Source: Pseudomonas fluorescens
GTDB lineage: Bacteria > Pseudomonadota > Gammaproteobacteria > Pseudomonadales > Pseudomonadaceae
DNA length: 64,000 bases
Direction of reading: 5' to 3'
Assembly (NCBI RefSeq): GCF_902497745.1
Contig: NZ_CABVHJ010000003.1
Coordinates: 343,319-407,318 of the forward strand
Below, piece by piece: positions 26,101 through 35,542 of the stretch; the first letter of the stretch is position 1; every line of letters starts with the position of its first letter. The position numbers were made by a program, and so were the translations under genes. Under the pieces are notes generated by a model that did not search any database, was not told the origin of the DNA, and worked only from the letters and a program-made list of their open reading frames with translations.

Positions 26101-26329
26101 TATCTTTTCGGCGTTGCTCGGCCAGACGTTCGGCCAGTTCTTCGACGCCTTCTTCCGGTTTCTCCGGCATCGCCTTCAAGGTCGCCTGCATCAAACGCAT
26201 CTGGCGAATGAAACGCCGGCAGTTCGGGCAAAACATCAGGTGATGACGCACCATCCACTTTTCACCAAAGCTCAATTGGTCATCGAGATAATCGCTGGAG
26301 CGCGCCACTTGTTCCTTACAGGTCAGCAT
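26090..26329 (-). CDS. zinc-finger anti-sigma factor
   Basis: A 79-residue protein of the ZF-HC2 anti-sigma type. MLTCKEQVARSSDYLDDQLS is the usual opening, followed by the H-x3-C-x2-C zinc motif in HHLMFCPNC. It is short and lacks a membrane helix, so it is a soluble anti-sigma factor that would hold the upstream ECF sigma factor. Its ATG overlaps the sigma stop codon by seven bases, showing translational coupling. The 3' end runs into a REP element. Confidence 0.88.
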   Translation of the reverse strand: MLTCKEQVARSSDYLDDQLSFGEKWMVRHHLMFCPNCRRFIRQMRLMQATLKAMPEKPEEGVEELAERLAEQRRKDNPL

Positions 26330-26934
26330 TCTCCGGTCTCCTCAAAATGCTCCACGGTCGCGAAGACTTTCAGCCGCGCACGATGCAGCAGCACACGGAC
26401 ATTGGAGAGCGAGATCTCCAGAAGATTACAGATCTCCTCCAGCTCCAGACCCTGCCGTTCGCGCAACAGCAAAACGCTGCTTTGCAGTTCCGACAGGTTC
26501 AGCAGGGTGTGCTCCAGACATTCGCGCAATTCGCTCTCGGTCAACAGCGCTTCCGGTGTGTCCTGGTGCCAGGCGAACGGGGCGACCAGCCAATGGCCGT
26601 CACCGGGAGAAAAGCGGTCGTCATCAATGGTGCCGTGAGGCGATGGCAAATCATCCATCAACACTTCGCGGCGATTCTGTTTATAACGACTTTTGGCCGA
26701 GTTGGCCGTGATGGTCAACAGCCAGGTCTTGAGACTGGAACGACCTTCGAAGCTGGCAATATGGCGCACCACCGATAGCCAGGCGTCCTGCACCACTTCT
26801 TCGACATGGCGCTGGCCGACAATCGCATACGCCACCGCGCGCATGGCGCTCTGATACGTCGTCACCAGTTCCTTGAAAGCCTGTTGCTCACCGGCCAGCA
26901 AGCGCGCAAGCAGTTGAGTGTCGTCAGCCGCCAT
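26323..26934 (-). CDS. ECF sigma factor (PA3285-like)
   Basis: A 203-residue extracytoplasmic-function sigma factor. Region 2 contains AYAIVGQRHVEEVVQDAWLS and RSSLKTWLLTITANSAKSR; region 4 contains LEEICNLLEISLSNVRVLLHRARLK. It directs RNA polymerase to a stress regulon and is probably held by the ZF-HC2 anti-sigma factor encoded just downstream. A FabH-like ketosynthase lies upstream on the same strand, as PA3286 lies beside PA3285 in P. aeruginosa (from memory). Confidence 0.9.
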   Translation of the reverse strand: MAADDTQLLARLLAGEQQAFKELVTTYQSAMRAVAYAIVGQRHVEEVVQDAWLSVVRHIASFEGRSSLKTWLLTITANSAKSRYKQNRREVLMDDLPSPHGTIDDDRFSPGDGHWLVAPFAWHQDTPEALLTESELRECLEHTLLNLSELQSSVLLLRERQGLELEEICNLLEISLSNVRVLLHRARLKVFATVEHFEETGEC

Positions 26935-27071
26935 CCATCAATCCCCTTGTCCCGATTCCGAAAATGACGGCAGCAGGTCTTCACCTGCCGCCATTTCCGA
27001 AAAATTACAGCGTTTGAGCCGATTCGGATGTAGGAAAGGTCAGCGCGATTAAGAAGAAATTAAACTTATTT

Positions 27072-28193
27072 TCAACGCTTGCGCAGAATCACACTGCCGA
27101 TCGAATAGCCGGCGCCGAACGAACTCAGCACCGCCAGCGAGCCGCTCGCCAGATCATCCTGATACTTGTGGAAAGCAATCACCGAACCTGCGGAGCTGGT
27201 GTTGGCATAAGTGTCGAGGATCACCGGCGCTTCTTCTTCGGTGGCTTCGCGGCCGAGCAGTTTGCGCACGATCAGGTGGTTCATGCTCAGGTTGGCCTGA
27301 TGCAGCCAGAAGCGCTTCACGTCGCCGACGTTGAGCTGATTCTCTTGCAGATGCTCGCCGATCAGTTCGGCAACCATCGGGCAGACATCCTTGAACACTT
27401 TGCGGCCTTCCTGCACGAACAGCTTGTCGCGGGCACCAACGCCCTCTTCAGCCGCGCGGTTGAGGAAACCGAAGTTGTTGCGGATATTGTTGGAGAACTT
27501 GGTCAGCAGCTTGGTGCTGACCACATCGAATTGGTGTTTGGACGTCGCGGTGTCAGCGCGCTCGATGATCACCGCAGTCGCGGCGTCGCCGAAGATGAAG
27601 TGGCTGTCACGGTCACGGAAGTTCAGGTGACCGGTGCAGACTTCCGGATTGACCATCAGGATCGCCCGGGCCTGACCGAGTTGCACGCTGTTGGCGGCGG
27701 CCTGAATGCCGAAGGTTGCCGAGGAGCAGGCCACGTTCATGTCGAAACCAAAACCCTGAATGCCCAAGGCTTCCTGGACTTCGATGGCGATGGCCGGATA
27801 GGCACGTTGCAGGTTGGAGCAGGCGACGATCACGCCGTCGATGTCGGCGGCGGTTTTGCCGGCGCGTTGCAGGGCCTGTTCGGCCGCGCCGATGGCCATC
27901 TGACAAAGCACCGACCATTCGTCGTTGGAACGCTCCGGCAGACGTGGTGCCATGCGTTGTGGATCAAGGATGCCGTCCTTGTCCATGACAAAGCGGCTCT
28001 TGATGCCGGAAGCCTTTTCGATAAACGCAGCGCTGGATTCGGTCAGGGCCTGGACTTCGCCGCTGGCGATCGCGTCGGCGTTGTCGGCGTTGAACTGGGC
28101 GACGTAGGTATTGAAAGACTGCACCAGCTCTTCATTGGAGATGCTGTTGGCCGGGGTGTACAGGCCGGTGCCGCTGATGACGACGTTATGCAT
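27072..28193 (-). CDS. beta-ketoacyl-ACP synthase III-like enzyme (PA3286-like)
   Basis: A 373-residue thiolase-fold condensing enzyme. The triad is Cys156 (MNVACSSATFG), His298 (WLHQAN) and Asn331 (DTYANTSSAG). The length and the N-terminus MHNVVISGTGLYTPA match PA3286 of P. aeruginosa. As I recall, that enzyme condenses medium-chain acyl-CoA with malonyl-ACP and so links beta-oxidation to fatty-acid synthesis. The frame extends to 28247 but the ATG at 28193 is the family start. A perfect inverted repeat lies 146 bases upstream. Confidence 0.88.
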   Translation of the reverse strand: MHNVVISGTGLYTPANSISNEELVQSFNTYVAQFNADNADAIASGEVQALTESSAAFIEKASGIKSRFVMDKDGILDPQRMAPRLPERSNDEWSVLCQMAIGAAEQALQRAGKTAADIDGVIVACSNLQRAYPAIAIEVQEALGIQGFGFDMNVACSSATFGIQAAANSVQLGQARAILMVNPEVCTGHLNFRDRDSHFIFGDAATAVIIERADTATSKHQFDVVSTKLLTKFSNNIRNNFGFLNRAAEEGVGARDKLFVQEGRKVFKDVCPMVAELIGEHLQENQLNVGDVKRFWLHQANLSMNHLIVRKLLGREATEEEAPVILDTYANTSSAGSVIAFHKYQDDLASGSLAVLSSFGAGYSIGSVILRKR

Positions 28194-28338
28194 GGTCGTT
28201 TCTCTAATCTGTTCAGGCAGAAAGTGCTGGAACCGTCGTACCAACACACAAAGGGTCTATTCCCGTCCGGGGAACGCAAACCTGGCATCGCTTTATTCCG
28301 TCTCGCACCACGGCCGAAGGCTCTGGGTCGCGAAACCG

Positions 28339-28370
28339 GCGTTTATGGTCGCGAAGTTTGCCATAAACGC
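28339..28370. promoter_or_regulatory. perfect 10-bp inverted repeat upstream of the FabH-like gene
   Basis: GCGTTTATGG and CCATAAACGC are separated by 12 bases and overlap a direct repeat GGTCGCGAA. It could be an operator for the ketosynthase promoter or an RNA hairpin. Confidence 0.45.
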
Positions 28371-28410
28371 AGGCTTTTGGCCCCTTTCTCAAGCACAACC
28401 CACATCCCAA

Positions 28411-28500
28411 TGTGGGAGCGAGCCTGCTCGCGATTGCGTCGTATCAGTCGCTATTGAGTTGACTGACACTCTGCTTTCGCGAGCAGGCTCGCTCCCACAG
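28411..28500. repeat. REPIN-like doublet (GGGAGCGAGC family)
   Basis: Inverted GGGAGCGAGCCTGCTCGCGA arms surround a spacer GTATCAGTCGCTATTGAGTTG, just downstream of the hrpA stop. Confidence 0.9.
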
Positions 28501-28521
28501 GGGATTGCGCATGGCTCAAGG

Positions 28522-31500
28522 TCAGGGTTCGACCTGGCTCCACTGCTTGTTCAGGCGTTTGTCGGAGATCGGGACCTTGGTGCCCAACTGTTGAGCGAAC
28601 AGCGACACCCGGTATTCCTCCAGCCACCAGCGGTACAACTCCAGCTGCGGATCGCGTTTGCCTTCCTGTGCATGTTTCGCTGCGCGGGTCTGGTATTGCG
28701 CCCAGAGGCCGGCAAGTTCGCCGCTCCAGACGCGATCCTTCTGCACCTGCGCGCCGAGTTTTTCGAAACGCTGCTCGACCGCTTTCAGGTAACGCGGTAA
28801 CTCCTTGAGCCACTGCATCGGCGTCTCGCGGACAAATCCCGGATACACCAGATTGTTGATCTGCTGCTTGATATCGTTCAGGGCCACGGCCTGGGCCAGA
28901 TCGATCTTGCCCTTGAAGCGCTTTTGCAAACCGTGCCACAGCTTGAGAATCTCCAGGGCCAAGCGCGCCACGCGTTCGGCATGTTCTGTCCAGCTGCCAC
29001 GTTTGCGCTCGGCCAATGCCGCCAACCCGGCGCCGTCGCGGGGCAACGGGTCTTCGCCTTCCAGAATGCAGCTGTCGACGCTGGCCAGCAGAATGTCTTC
29101 GACCAACGCATCAACCCGACCCAACTCGCGATAGAGCAGGCCCAATTCAGTCTGCCCCGGCAACTTGCCGCGCAGGAATTTGGCCGGCTCAGCCAGTTGC
29201 TGCATCAACAAACGCTGCAAAGCGCGACGATGCTGGAATTCGGCTTCGGCCGGGGTCGAGAAGCGCCCTTCCTTGACCGTGCCGCCCTCCTCGACCAGCG
29301 CCGGATACACCGTCATCGACAGCCCGGCGATCTTCTGCTGAGTCTTTTCCGCGACCGGCGCGAAAACCTTGGCCTCCACCGGTTGCTGACTTTTCGCACT
29401 CTGCGGCACCGCCAGCGCGGCCTGACTGGCTTCGGCAAACCGCGCAGTCAGCTCGGCCAGATCTCGGCCTTCGCCGAGGAACCTGCCTTGGCCGTCGACG
29501 ATTTCCAGGTTCATCCGCAGATGCCCCTCGACGCCTTGCTCAGCTTCGGCCCACGCTTCATCGCTGACCCGCGCGCCGGTCATGCGCAACAATTCGCGGC
29601 CCAGCGCCTGCGGCAACGAACCCTCGGCAAAGATCATGCGTTGCAACGCGGCTTTGATGAAGTCCGGCACCGGCACAAAATTCTTGCGTAGCGCTTTCGG
29701 CAAGTTGCGCACGAGAGCGATGCACTTGGCCTCGATCATCCCCGGCACCAGCCACTCCAGGCGTTCCGGCGGCAACATCGGCAACAACGGTGCCGGTACG
29801 CGCAGGGTCACGCCGTCGCGCGGGTGATTGGGTTCGAAGTGATAGGTCAGCGCCAGCTCCAGATCGCCGATGTGCAGCGTGTCCGGGTAATCGCGCGCAG
29901 TGACTTCACTGGCCTCGCGGGCCAGTACGTCCTCTTCGCGCATGATCAGTAGTTGCGGGTTCTTCTGGCTGTTGATGCGATACCAACTGTCGAAGGTCGC
30001 GGTCTGGTGAATCTCCGCCGGCAACCGCGCATCGTAGAACGCGTACAAGGTTTCTTCATCGGCGAGAATATCGCGACGACGGGCCTTGGCTTCCAGTTCG
30101 TCGAGCTGTTCCAGCAGTTGTTTGTTGGCGGTCAGGCACTTGGCTTTCGACTGAATCTCGCCACGCACCAGGCCTTCACGGATAAAAAGCTCCCGCGAAA
30201 CCACCGGATCCACCGGCCCGTAATGCACCGGCCGACGGCCGACCACGATCAGCCCGAACAAGGTGATCTGTTCGAACGCCACGACCTGGCCGCGCTTCTT
30301 TTCCCAGTGCGGTTCAAAGTGGTTTTTCTTGATCAGGTGCCCGGCCAGCGGCTCGATCCAGTCGGCATCGATCTTGGCGACCATGCGCGCGTAAAGCTTG
30401 GTGGTTTCCACCAGCTCGGCGGTCATCAGCCATTGCGGGCGCTTCTTGCCGATGCCCGAAGACGGATGAATCCAGAAACGCCGCTGACGTGCGCCGAGGT
30501 AATCGCCGTCCTCGGTTTTCTGACCGATCTGGCTGAGCAAACCGACCAGTACCGCTTTGTGCAGTTTCGGATAGTCCGCCGGCTCTTTATTCAGACTCAA
30601 CTGCATGTCGCGGCAGATCAGGCTCAACTGCCGATGGGAATCGCGCCACTCGCGCAGACGCAGATAGTTGAGGAAGTTCTTGCGGCACCAGTTGCGCAGC
30701 GGACTCGCAGTCAGCGCCTGGCGTTGCTCTTCAAAACCACGCCACAGATTCACCAGACCGGCGAAATCCGAATCGACATCCTTCCACTGTGCGTGAGCCT
30801 GATCGGCCGCTTGCTGACGCTCCGGCGGCCGCTCGCGTGGGTCTTGAATCGACATGGCGCTGGCGACGATCAGCACTTCCTGCAGGCTGCCCAGTTTGGC
30901 CGCTTCGAGCAGCATGCGGCCCATGCGCGGATCGACCGGCAGGCGCGCAAGTTGACGACCGAGCGGGGTCAACTGGCTGTTGCGATCCACTGCCGAAAGC
31001 TCTTGCAGCAGGTTGAAACCGTCACTGATCGCCTTGCCGTCCGGCGGCTCGATAAACGGGAACGCGGTGATTTCGCCGAGGCGCAGATGCAGCATCTGCA
31101 AAATAACCGCCGCGAGGTTGGTGCGCAGAATTTCCGGATCGGTGAACTCCGGGCGCCCATTAAAATCTTCTTCGCTGTACAACCGAATGCAAATGCCCGG
31201 CTCGACCCGACCGCAACGGCCTTTACGCTGATTGGCGCTGGCTTGGGAAATCGCCTCGATCGGCAGACGCTGGACCTTGGCGCGATAGCTGTAACGGCTG
31301 ATTCGCGCGGTGCCGCTGTCGATCACGTAACGGATGCCCGGCACGGTCAGCGAAGTCTCGGCAACGTTGGTCGCCAGCACCACGCGACGCCCCGGGTGCG
31401 ACTGGAAAATCCGCTGCTGTTCGGCTGGCGACAGGCGCGCGTACAGCGGCAGGATTTCGGTGTGTTTGATTTGCGCCTTGCGCAGCATGTCGGCGGCGTC

Positions 31501-32433
31501 ACGAATCTCGCGCTCGCCCGGCAAGAACACCAGCACATCACCGGGACTGCGACGCTCGCTGCGCTCGTAAGCGGCGATTTCGTCGAGGGTCGCGAGAATC
31601 GCCTGATCCACCGTCAGGTCATCTTCGACGCGGTTGCCCTCTTCGTCCTGCTCCAGCGTCAGCGGGCGATACCAGGTTTCTACCGGGAAGGTACGACCGG
31701 AGACTTCAACGATCGGCGCATCATCGAAATGCTTGGAGAAGCGCTCCAGATCGATGGTCGCCGAGGTGATGATGACTTTCAGATCCGGGCGACGCGGCAG
31801 CAGGGTTTTCAGGTAACCGAGCAGGAAATCGATGTTGAGACTGCGTTCGTGGGCTTCGTCGACGATGATCGTGTCGTAGCGTTCGAGGTAGCGATCGTTC
31901 TGGGTTTCCGCCAACAGAATGCCGTCAGTCATCAGTTTGATCAGGGTGTTGGAATCGCTCTGATCCTCGAAACGCACCTGATAGCCGACCAGCGAACCGA
32001 GCGGCGTGCCGAGCTCTTCGGCGACGCGGCTGGCGACGCTGCGTGCGGCGATTCGGCGCGGCTGGGTGTGGCCGATCAGACCGTGCTGGCCGCGACCGAT
32101 TTCCAGGCAGATTTTCGGCAACTGCGTGGTTTTGCCCGAGCCGGTTTCGCCGGCGATGATCAGTACTTGATGCTTTTCCAGCGCCTTTTTGATCTCGTCA
32201 CGCTTGGCCGCAATCGGCAGACTGTCGTCGTAACGAATCACCGGCAGGCTCGCCTTGCGCGTCAGCACCTGATCGCAGGACGCCTGCATGCGCGTCACCC
32301 ACTGAGCCAGCTTGGCCTCGTCGGGTTTCTTGCGCAGCTCAAGCAACTGCCGCCGCAGCCGGTGACGGTCGGCGAGCATGGCGTGATCGAGGTTTTTCAG
32401 CAGTTTGTCGATGGAGGGCGATTCGTCGGTCAT
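28522..32433 (-). CDS. hrpA: ATP-dependent RNA helicase HrpA
   Basis: A 1303-residue DEAH-box helicase, the full length of HrpA. Walker A GETGSGKTT is at residues 95-103 and DEAH at about 192-195 (VDEAHERSLN); SAT and QRKGRCGR-type motifs follow, then the helicase-associated region and the long C-terminal DUF3418 part. HrpA unwinds structured RNA and rescues stalled ribosomes. It is transcribed away from aceK's 3' end and carries a REPIN after its stop. Confidence 0.95.
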   Translation of the reverse strand: MTDESPSIDKLLKNLDHAMLADRHRLRRQLLELRKKPDEAKLAQWVTRMQASCDQVLTRKASLPVIRYDDSLPIAAKRDEIKKALEKHQVLIIAGETGSGKTTQLPKICLEIGRGQHGLIGHTQPRRIAARSVASRVAEELGTPLGSLVGYQVRFEDQSDSNTLIKLMTDGILLAETQNDRYLERYDTIIVDEAHERSLNIDFLLGYLKTLLPRRPDLKVIITSATIDLERFSKHFDDAPIVEVSGRTFPVETWYRPLTLEQDEEGNRVEDDLTVDQAILATLDEIAAYERSERRSPGDVLVFLPGEREIRDAADMLRKAQIKHTEILPLYARLSPAEQQRIFQSHPGRRVVLATNVAETSLTVPGIRYVIDSGTARISRYSYRAKVQRLPIEAISQASANQRKGRCGRVEPGICIRLYSEEDFNGRPEFTDPEILRTNLAAVILQMLHLRLGEITAFPFIEPPDGKAISDGFNLLQELSAVDRNSQLTPLGRQLARLPVDPRMGRMLLEAAKLGSLQEVLIVASAMSIQDPRERPPERQQAADQAHAQWKDVDSDFAGLVNLWRGFEEQRQALTASPLRNWCRKNFLNYLRLREWRDSHRQLSLICRDMQLSLNKEPADYPKLHKAVLVGLLSQIGQKTEDGDYLGARQRRFWIHPSSGIGKKRPQWLMTAELVETTKLYARMVAKIDADWIEPLAGHLIKKNHFEPHWEKKRGQVVAFEQITLFGLIVVGRRPVHYGPVDPVVSRELFIREGLVRGEIQSKAKCLTANKQLLEQLDELEAKARRRDILADEETLYAFYDARLPAEIHQTATFDSWYRINSQKNPQLLIMREEDVLAREASEVTARDYPDTLHIGDLELALTYHFEPNHPRDGVTLRVPAPLLPMLPPERLEWLVPGMIEAKCIALVRNLPKALRKNFVPVPDFIKAALQRMIFAEGSLPQALGRELLRMTGARVSDEAWAEAEQGVEGHLRMNLEIVDGQGRFLGEGRDLAELTARFAEASQAALAVPQSAKSQQPVEAKVFAPVAEKTQQKIAGLSMTVYPALVEEGGTVKEGRFSTPAEAEFQHRRALQRLLMQQLAEPAKFLRGKLPGQTELGLLYRELGRVDALVEDILLASVDSCILEGEDPLPRDGAGLAALAERKRGSWTEHAERVARLALEILKLWHGLQKRFKGKIDLAQAVALNDIKQQINNLVYPGFVRETPMQWLKELPRYLKAVEQRFEKLGAQVQKDRVWSGELAGLWAQYQTRAAKHAQEGKRDPQLELYRWWLEEYRVSLFAQQLGTKVPISDKRLNKQWSQVEP

Positions 32434-32518
32434 CGGGTAGGCAATTCGGTCGTCTATTTATGCAGGGGGCGGATTGTCGCAGATTTGGGGGATTTGTGGC
32501 GTGTCTGGGGGATTGCGG

Positions 32519-32565
32519 CCCTCACCCTAGCCCTCTCCCGGAGGGAGAGGGCTGGGGTGAGGGTG
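32519..32565. repeat. inverted repeat CCCTCACCC...GGGTGAGGG
   Basis: CCTCACCCTAGCCCTCTCCC and GGGAGAGGGCTGGGGTGAGG form a long near-perfect hairpin after the aceK stop. It is a small dispersed repeat of a type found in many proteobacteria and may act as the aceK terminator. Confidence 0.85.
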
Positions 32566-32577
32566 TTTTTTAGAGGG

Positions 32578-34299
32578 CTATTCGTTATCCAACCCTTTAC
32601 GCCGATACGGAAAGACATCAATAACCTTCCCCGCCCGAATCGCCTCTTGCAGGCTCTTCCAGTAATCAGCGTTATACAACTCGCCATGCAACTGATCGAA
32701 CAACTTGCGCTGCCCGGAATCGGCAAACAGAAACGGCGGAAACTCCTCGGGAAACACATCCAGCGGCCCGATCGAGTACCACGGCTCGGACGCCATTTCG
32801 TCCTCCGGCGTGCGCGGCGCCGGAATGTGGCGGAAGTTGGCTTCGGTCAGGAAGCAGATTTCGTCGTAGTCATAAAACACCACCCGCCCGTGCCGGGTGA
32901 CGCCGAAGTTTTTCAGCAGCATGTCGCCGGGAAAGATATTCGCCGCCGCCAGTTGTTTGATCGCCAGACCGTAATCCTCCAGCGCCTCACGTACCTGCGC
33001 GTCATTGGCGTTTTCCAGATACAGATTGAGCGGGGTCATCCGCCGTTCGGTCCAGCAGTGGCGGATCAGCACCGTGTCGCCCTCGACCGACACCGTCGAC
33101 GGCGCCACTTCCAGCAACTCCTCCAGACACGCCGGATCAAATTTGCTCAGCGGAAAACGGAAGTCGGCAAATTCCTGTGTATCGGCCATGCGCCCGACCC
33201 GGTCGACGCTTTTCACCAGTCGGTACTTCTCGATCACCGTAGCGCGGTCGACGTTTTTCGACGGCGAAAAACGGTCCTTGATGATTTTGAACACGGTGTT
33301 GAAACCCGGCAGGGTAAACACGCTCATGACCATGCCGCGCACGCCCGGGGCCATGATGAACTGGTCATCGGTGTTGGCCAGATGATTGATCAGTGCGCGG
33401 TAGAACTCGGATTTGCCGTGCTTGTAGAAACCGATCGAGGTGTACAGCTCGGCGATGTGCTTGCCCGGCAAAATGCGCCGCAGGAAACCGATGAATTCCG
33501 CCGGCACCGGCACGTCGACCATGAAATAGGAACGGGTGAAGGAGAAAATGATCGACACGTCGGCTTCGTCGGTGATCAGCGCATCGATCTGGATCCCGCG
33601 CCCTTCGCGGTGCAGCAGCGGAATCACCAGTGGCCATTGCTCGTCGCGGGTGTAAATGCGTCCGACCAGGTACGCGCCCTTGTTGCGGTACAGCACCGAG
33701 GAAAACAGCTCGACGCTGAGCTCAGGATCCTTGCACACCCAGTCCGGCAGGTTCTCGCGCAGCTGTGCTTCGAGGCGAAGCAAGTCGCCGGGCAGATCAG
33801 CGTAATCCTCGCTGAAACGGTAGTCGGCAAAAATGCTCGCGAGCATCCCCGACAACTGCCCTTGCGGTTTGTAGGTACGGGTTTGCGCGGCACGGGCACG
33901 GCGCAGACTCGGGCGTGTGGTGTGGATGAACATGCAGCCGTCGCTGATCAGGTCGTGGCTGAACAGCCCGCAGAAAATCGAGTTGTACCAGGTCTCCGAC
34001 AGCTCATCGTCGAAGCGCAGGTCGATGACGCTGATGTAAGCGCTTTTTACCAGCGGCCAGCAGCTGACATTCATCAGCGTGTCGTCGTCGAAATACTCGC
34101 GCAGGCGGGCGATGGTTTCGCCGACCTTTTCTTCGTAGAGATTGATCCGCGCCGCCGACGCCGTTTGCGTCTCCTGCCAGCGCGCCTGCTCGAAACGCTC
34201 CCGGGCGCAGTCGGTGATGCGCCGGAAATGCTCGCGGTAATCGTCAAAGCCATCGAGGATCATGCGGGCGATGTCGGTGGCTGGCCATTGCTGCGGCAT
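32578..34299 (-). CDS. aceK: isocitrate dehydrogenase kinase/phosphatase
   Basis: A 573-residue bifunctional enzyme that phosphorylates and dephosphorylates isocitrate dehydrogenase, setting the split between TCA cycle and glyoxylate shunt. Visible features are the N-terminal regulatory domain ([19 protein letters not shown]) and the kinase-like domain with [20 protein letters not shown] (ATP loop and Lys), [25 protein letters not shown] (catalytic and metal sites). The ATG at 34299 is preceded by GAGG; the frame runs seven codons further. Confidence 0.95.
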   Translation of the reverse strand: MPQQWPATDIARMILDGFDDYREHFRRITDCARERFEQARWQETQTASAARINLYEEKVGETIARLREYFDDDTLMNVSCWPLVKSAYISVIDLRFDDELSETWYNSIFCGLFSHDLISDGCMFIHTTRPSLRRARAAQTRTYKPQGQLSGMLASIFADYRFSEDYADLPGDLLRLEAQLRENLPDWVCKDPELSVELFSSVLYRNKGAYLVGRIYTRDEQWPLVIPLLHREGRGIQIDALITDEADVSIIFSFTRSYFMVDVPVPAEFIGFLRRILPGKHIAELYTSIGFYKHGKSEFYRALINHLANTDDQFIMAPGVRGMVMSVFTLPGFNTVFKIIKDRFSPSKNVDRATVIEKYRLVKSVDRVGRMADTQEFADFRFPLSKFDPACLEELLEVAPSTVSVEGDTVLIRHCWTERRMTPLNLYLENANDAQVREALEDYGLAIKQLAAANIFPGDMLLKNFGVTRHGRVVFYDYDEICFLTEANFRHIPAPRTPEDEMASEPWYSIGPLDVFPEEFPPFLFADSGQRKLFDQLHGELYNADYWKSLQEAIRAGKVIDVFPYRRKGLDNE

Positions 34300-34512
34300 A
34301 GATAAGACCTCGGCGTGCATTCGGAAGGCTTGAGCTTAGCCACGGAACAGACCTGAGGAGAAGTGCAATTTCTGCCAAAACAGAAGCACAGGGGTACGTC
34401 AGTGCGTTTTTTCGCCGGGCAGTGGTCGGGAAAAATTAATTGCCCGATTGGCGGTTGCCATTGGCAGGGCGCTCGGCAACACTCTCGTCCCGATCAAGGA
34501 AGGAGACCCGCC

Positions 34513-35421
34513 GTGAGCCCTGTCGATATTTTCCGTATGTTGTCGCTGGCGGCCATCTGGGGCGCGAGTTTTCTGTTCATGCGCATTATTGCGCCAGTGA
34601 TCGGCACGATTCCGACCGGATTTTTTCGCGTGTCCATCGCTGCCGCCGGCCTGTTGGTGATCCTCGGGCTGATGCGTGTGCGTTGGGACTTCAAAGGCAA
34701 GCTGAAAACCGTGATGCTGCTGGGCGTGATCAACTCGGGGATTCCGGCGACGCTGTACTCGGTCGCAGCCCAGGTATTGCCAGCCGGCTATTCGGCGATT
34801 TTCAATGCCACCACGCCGCTGATGGGCGTGCTGATTGGCGGGCTGTTCTTCAGTGAAAAACTCACCGCGGCCAAACTGGGCGGGGTGTTCCTCGGCCTGT
34901 TCGGTGTTGGCGTGCTGACCCGCGCCGGTCCCGTGGCATTTGACATGCAACTGTTGATGGGTGCCCTCGCCTGCTTGCTGGCGACCACTTGTTATGGTTT
35001 TGCCGGTTTCCTCGCGCGGCGCTGGCTGGATCAGGCTGGCGGACTGGACAGCCGATTGTCGGCGCTGGGCAGCATGCTCGGTGCGACGTTGTTCCTGTTG
35101 CCGTTGTTCGGCTACAGCGTGATCACTGCACCGCCCGTCAGTTGGGGCGGCTGGAATGTCTGGTTGTCGCTGCTCGGTCTGGGTCTGGGCTGCACGGCGT
35201 TTGCCTACATCATTTATTTCCGCCTGCTCAGTTCGATTGGCCCGGTGAAATCGATGACCGTGACCTTCATGATTCCGCCGTTCGGCGTGTTGTGGGGGGC
35301 GTTGCTACTGGATGAGCCACTGTCGATGGCGCACATTTATGGCGGGGTGTTGATTGCGCTGGCGCTGTGGCTGGTTTTGAAGCCGGCGGTGGTGAAACCT
35401 TCGCAGGTGACAGCCCGCTAG
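34513..35421 (+). CDS. EamA/DMT-family transporter
   Basis: A 302-residue membrane protein with ten hydrophobic segments in two EamA repeats (LAAIWGASFLFMRIIAP; ATTCYGFAGFLARRW). The GTG at 34513 follows AGGAG by seven bases and gives the family N-terminus, whereas the open frame back to 34363 adds a charged stretch unlike it. It is divergent from aceK. The substrate is unknown; drug/metabolite exporters of this type are common in pseudomonads. Confidence 0.87.
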   Translation: MSPVDIFRMLSLAAIWGASFLFMRIIAPVIGTIPTGFFRVSIAAAGLLVILGLMRVRWDFKGKLKTVMLLGVINSGIPATLYSVAAQVLPAGYSAIFNATTPLMGVLIGGLFFSEKLTAAKLGGVFLGLFGVGVLTRAGPVAFDMQLLMGALACLLATTCYGFAGFLARRWLDQAGGLDSRLSALGSMLGATLFLLPLFGYSVITAPPVSWGGWNVWLSLLGLGLGCTAFAYIIYFRLLSSIGPVKSMTVTFMIPPFGVLWGALLLDEPLSMAHIYGGVLIALALWLVLKPAVVKPSQVTAR

Positions 35422-35445
35422 ACTTCTGGCGCTGCTGAAATGGCA

Positions 35446-35510
35446 ATCGCGAGCAGGCTCACTCCTACAGGGGAACGCATTCCAATTGTAGGAGTGAACC
35501 TGCTCGCGAT
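35446..35510. repeat. REPIN-like doublet (GAGTGAGCCTGCTCGCGA variant)
   Basis: ATCGCGAGCAGGCTCACTCC and TGTAGGAGTGAACCTGCTCG face each other between two convergent EamA genes. Confidence 0.9.
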
Positions 35511-35542
35511 CGGCGGCCTAAAAGCCGCCACCTGACGATCTG

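Noticed and set aside
29953-34305. A 1450-codon plus-strand open frame across hrpA and aceK
   Set aside because: It lies entirely opposite two well-supported genes, its composition is the usual antisense of GC-rich coding DNA (rich in Arg, His, Gln, Val), and it shows no recognisable domain.
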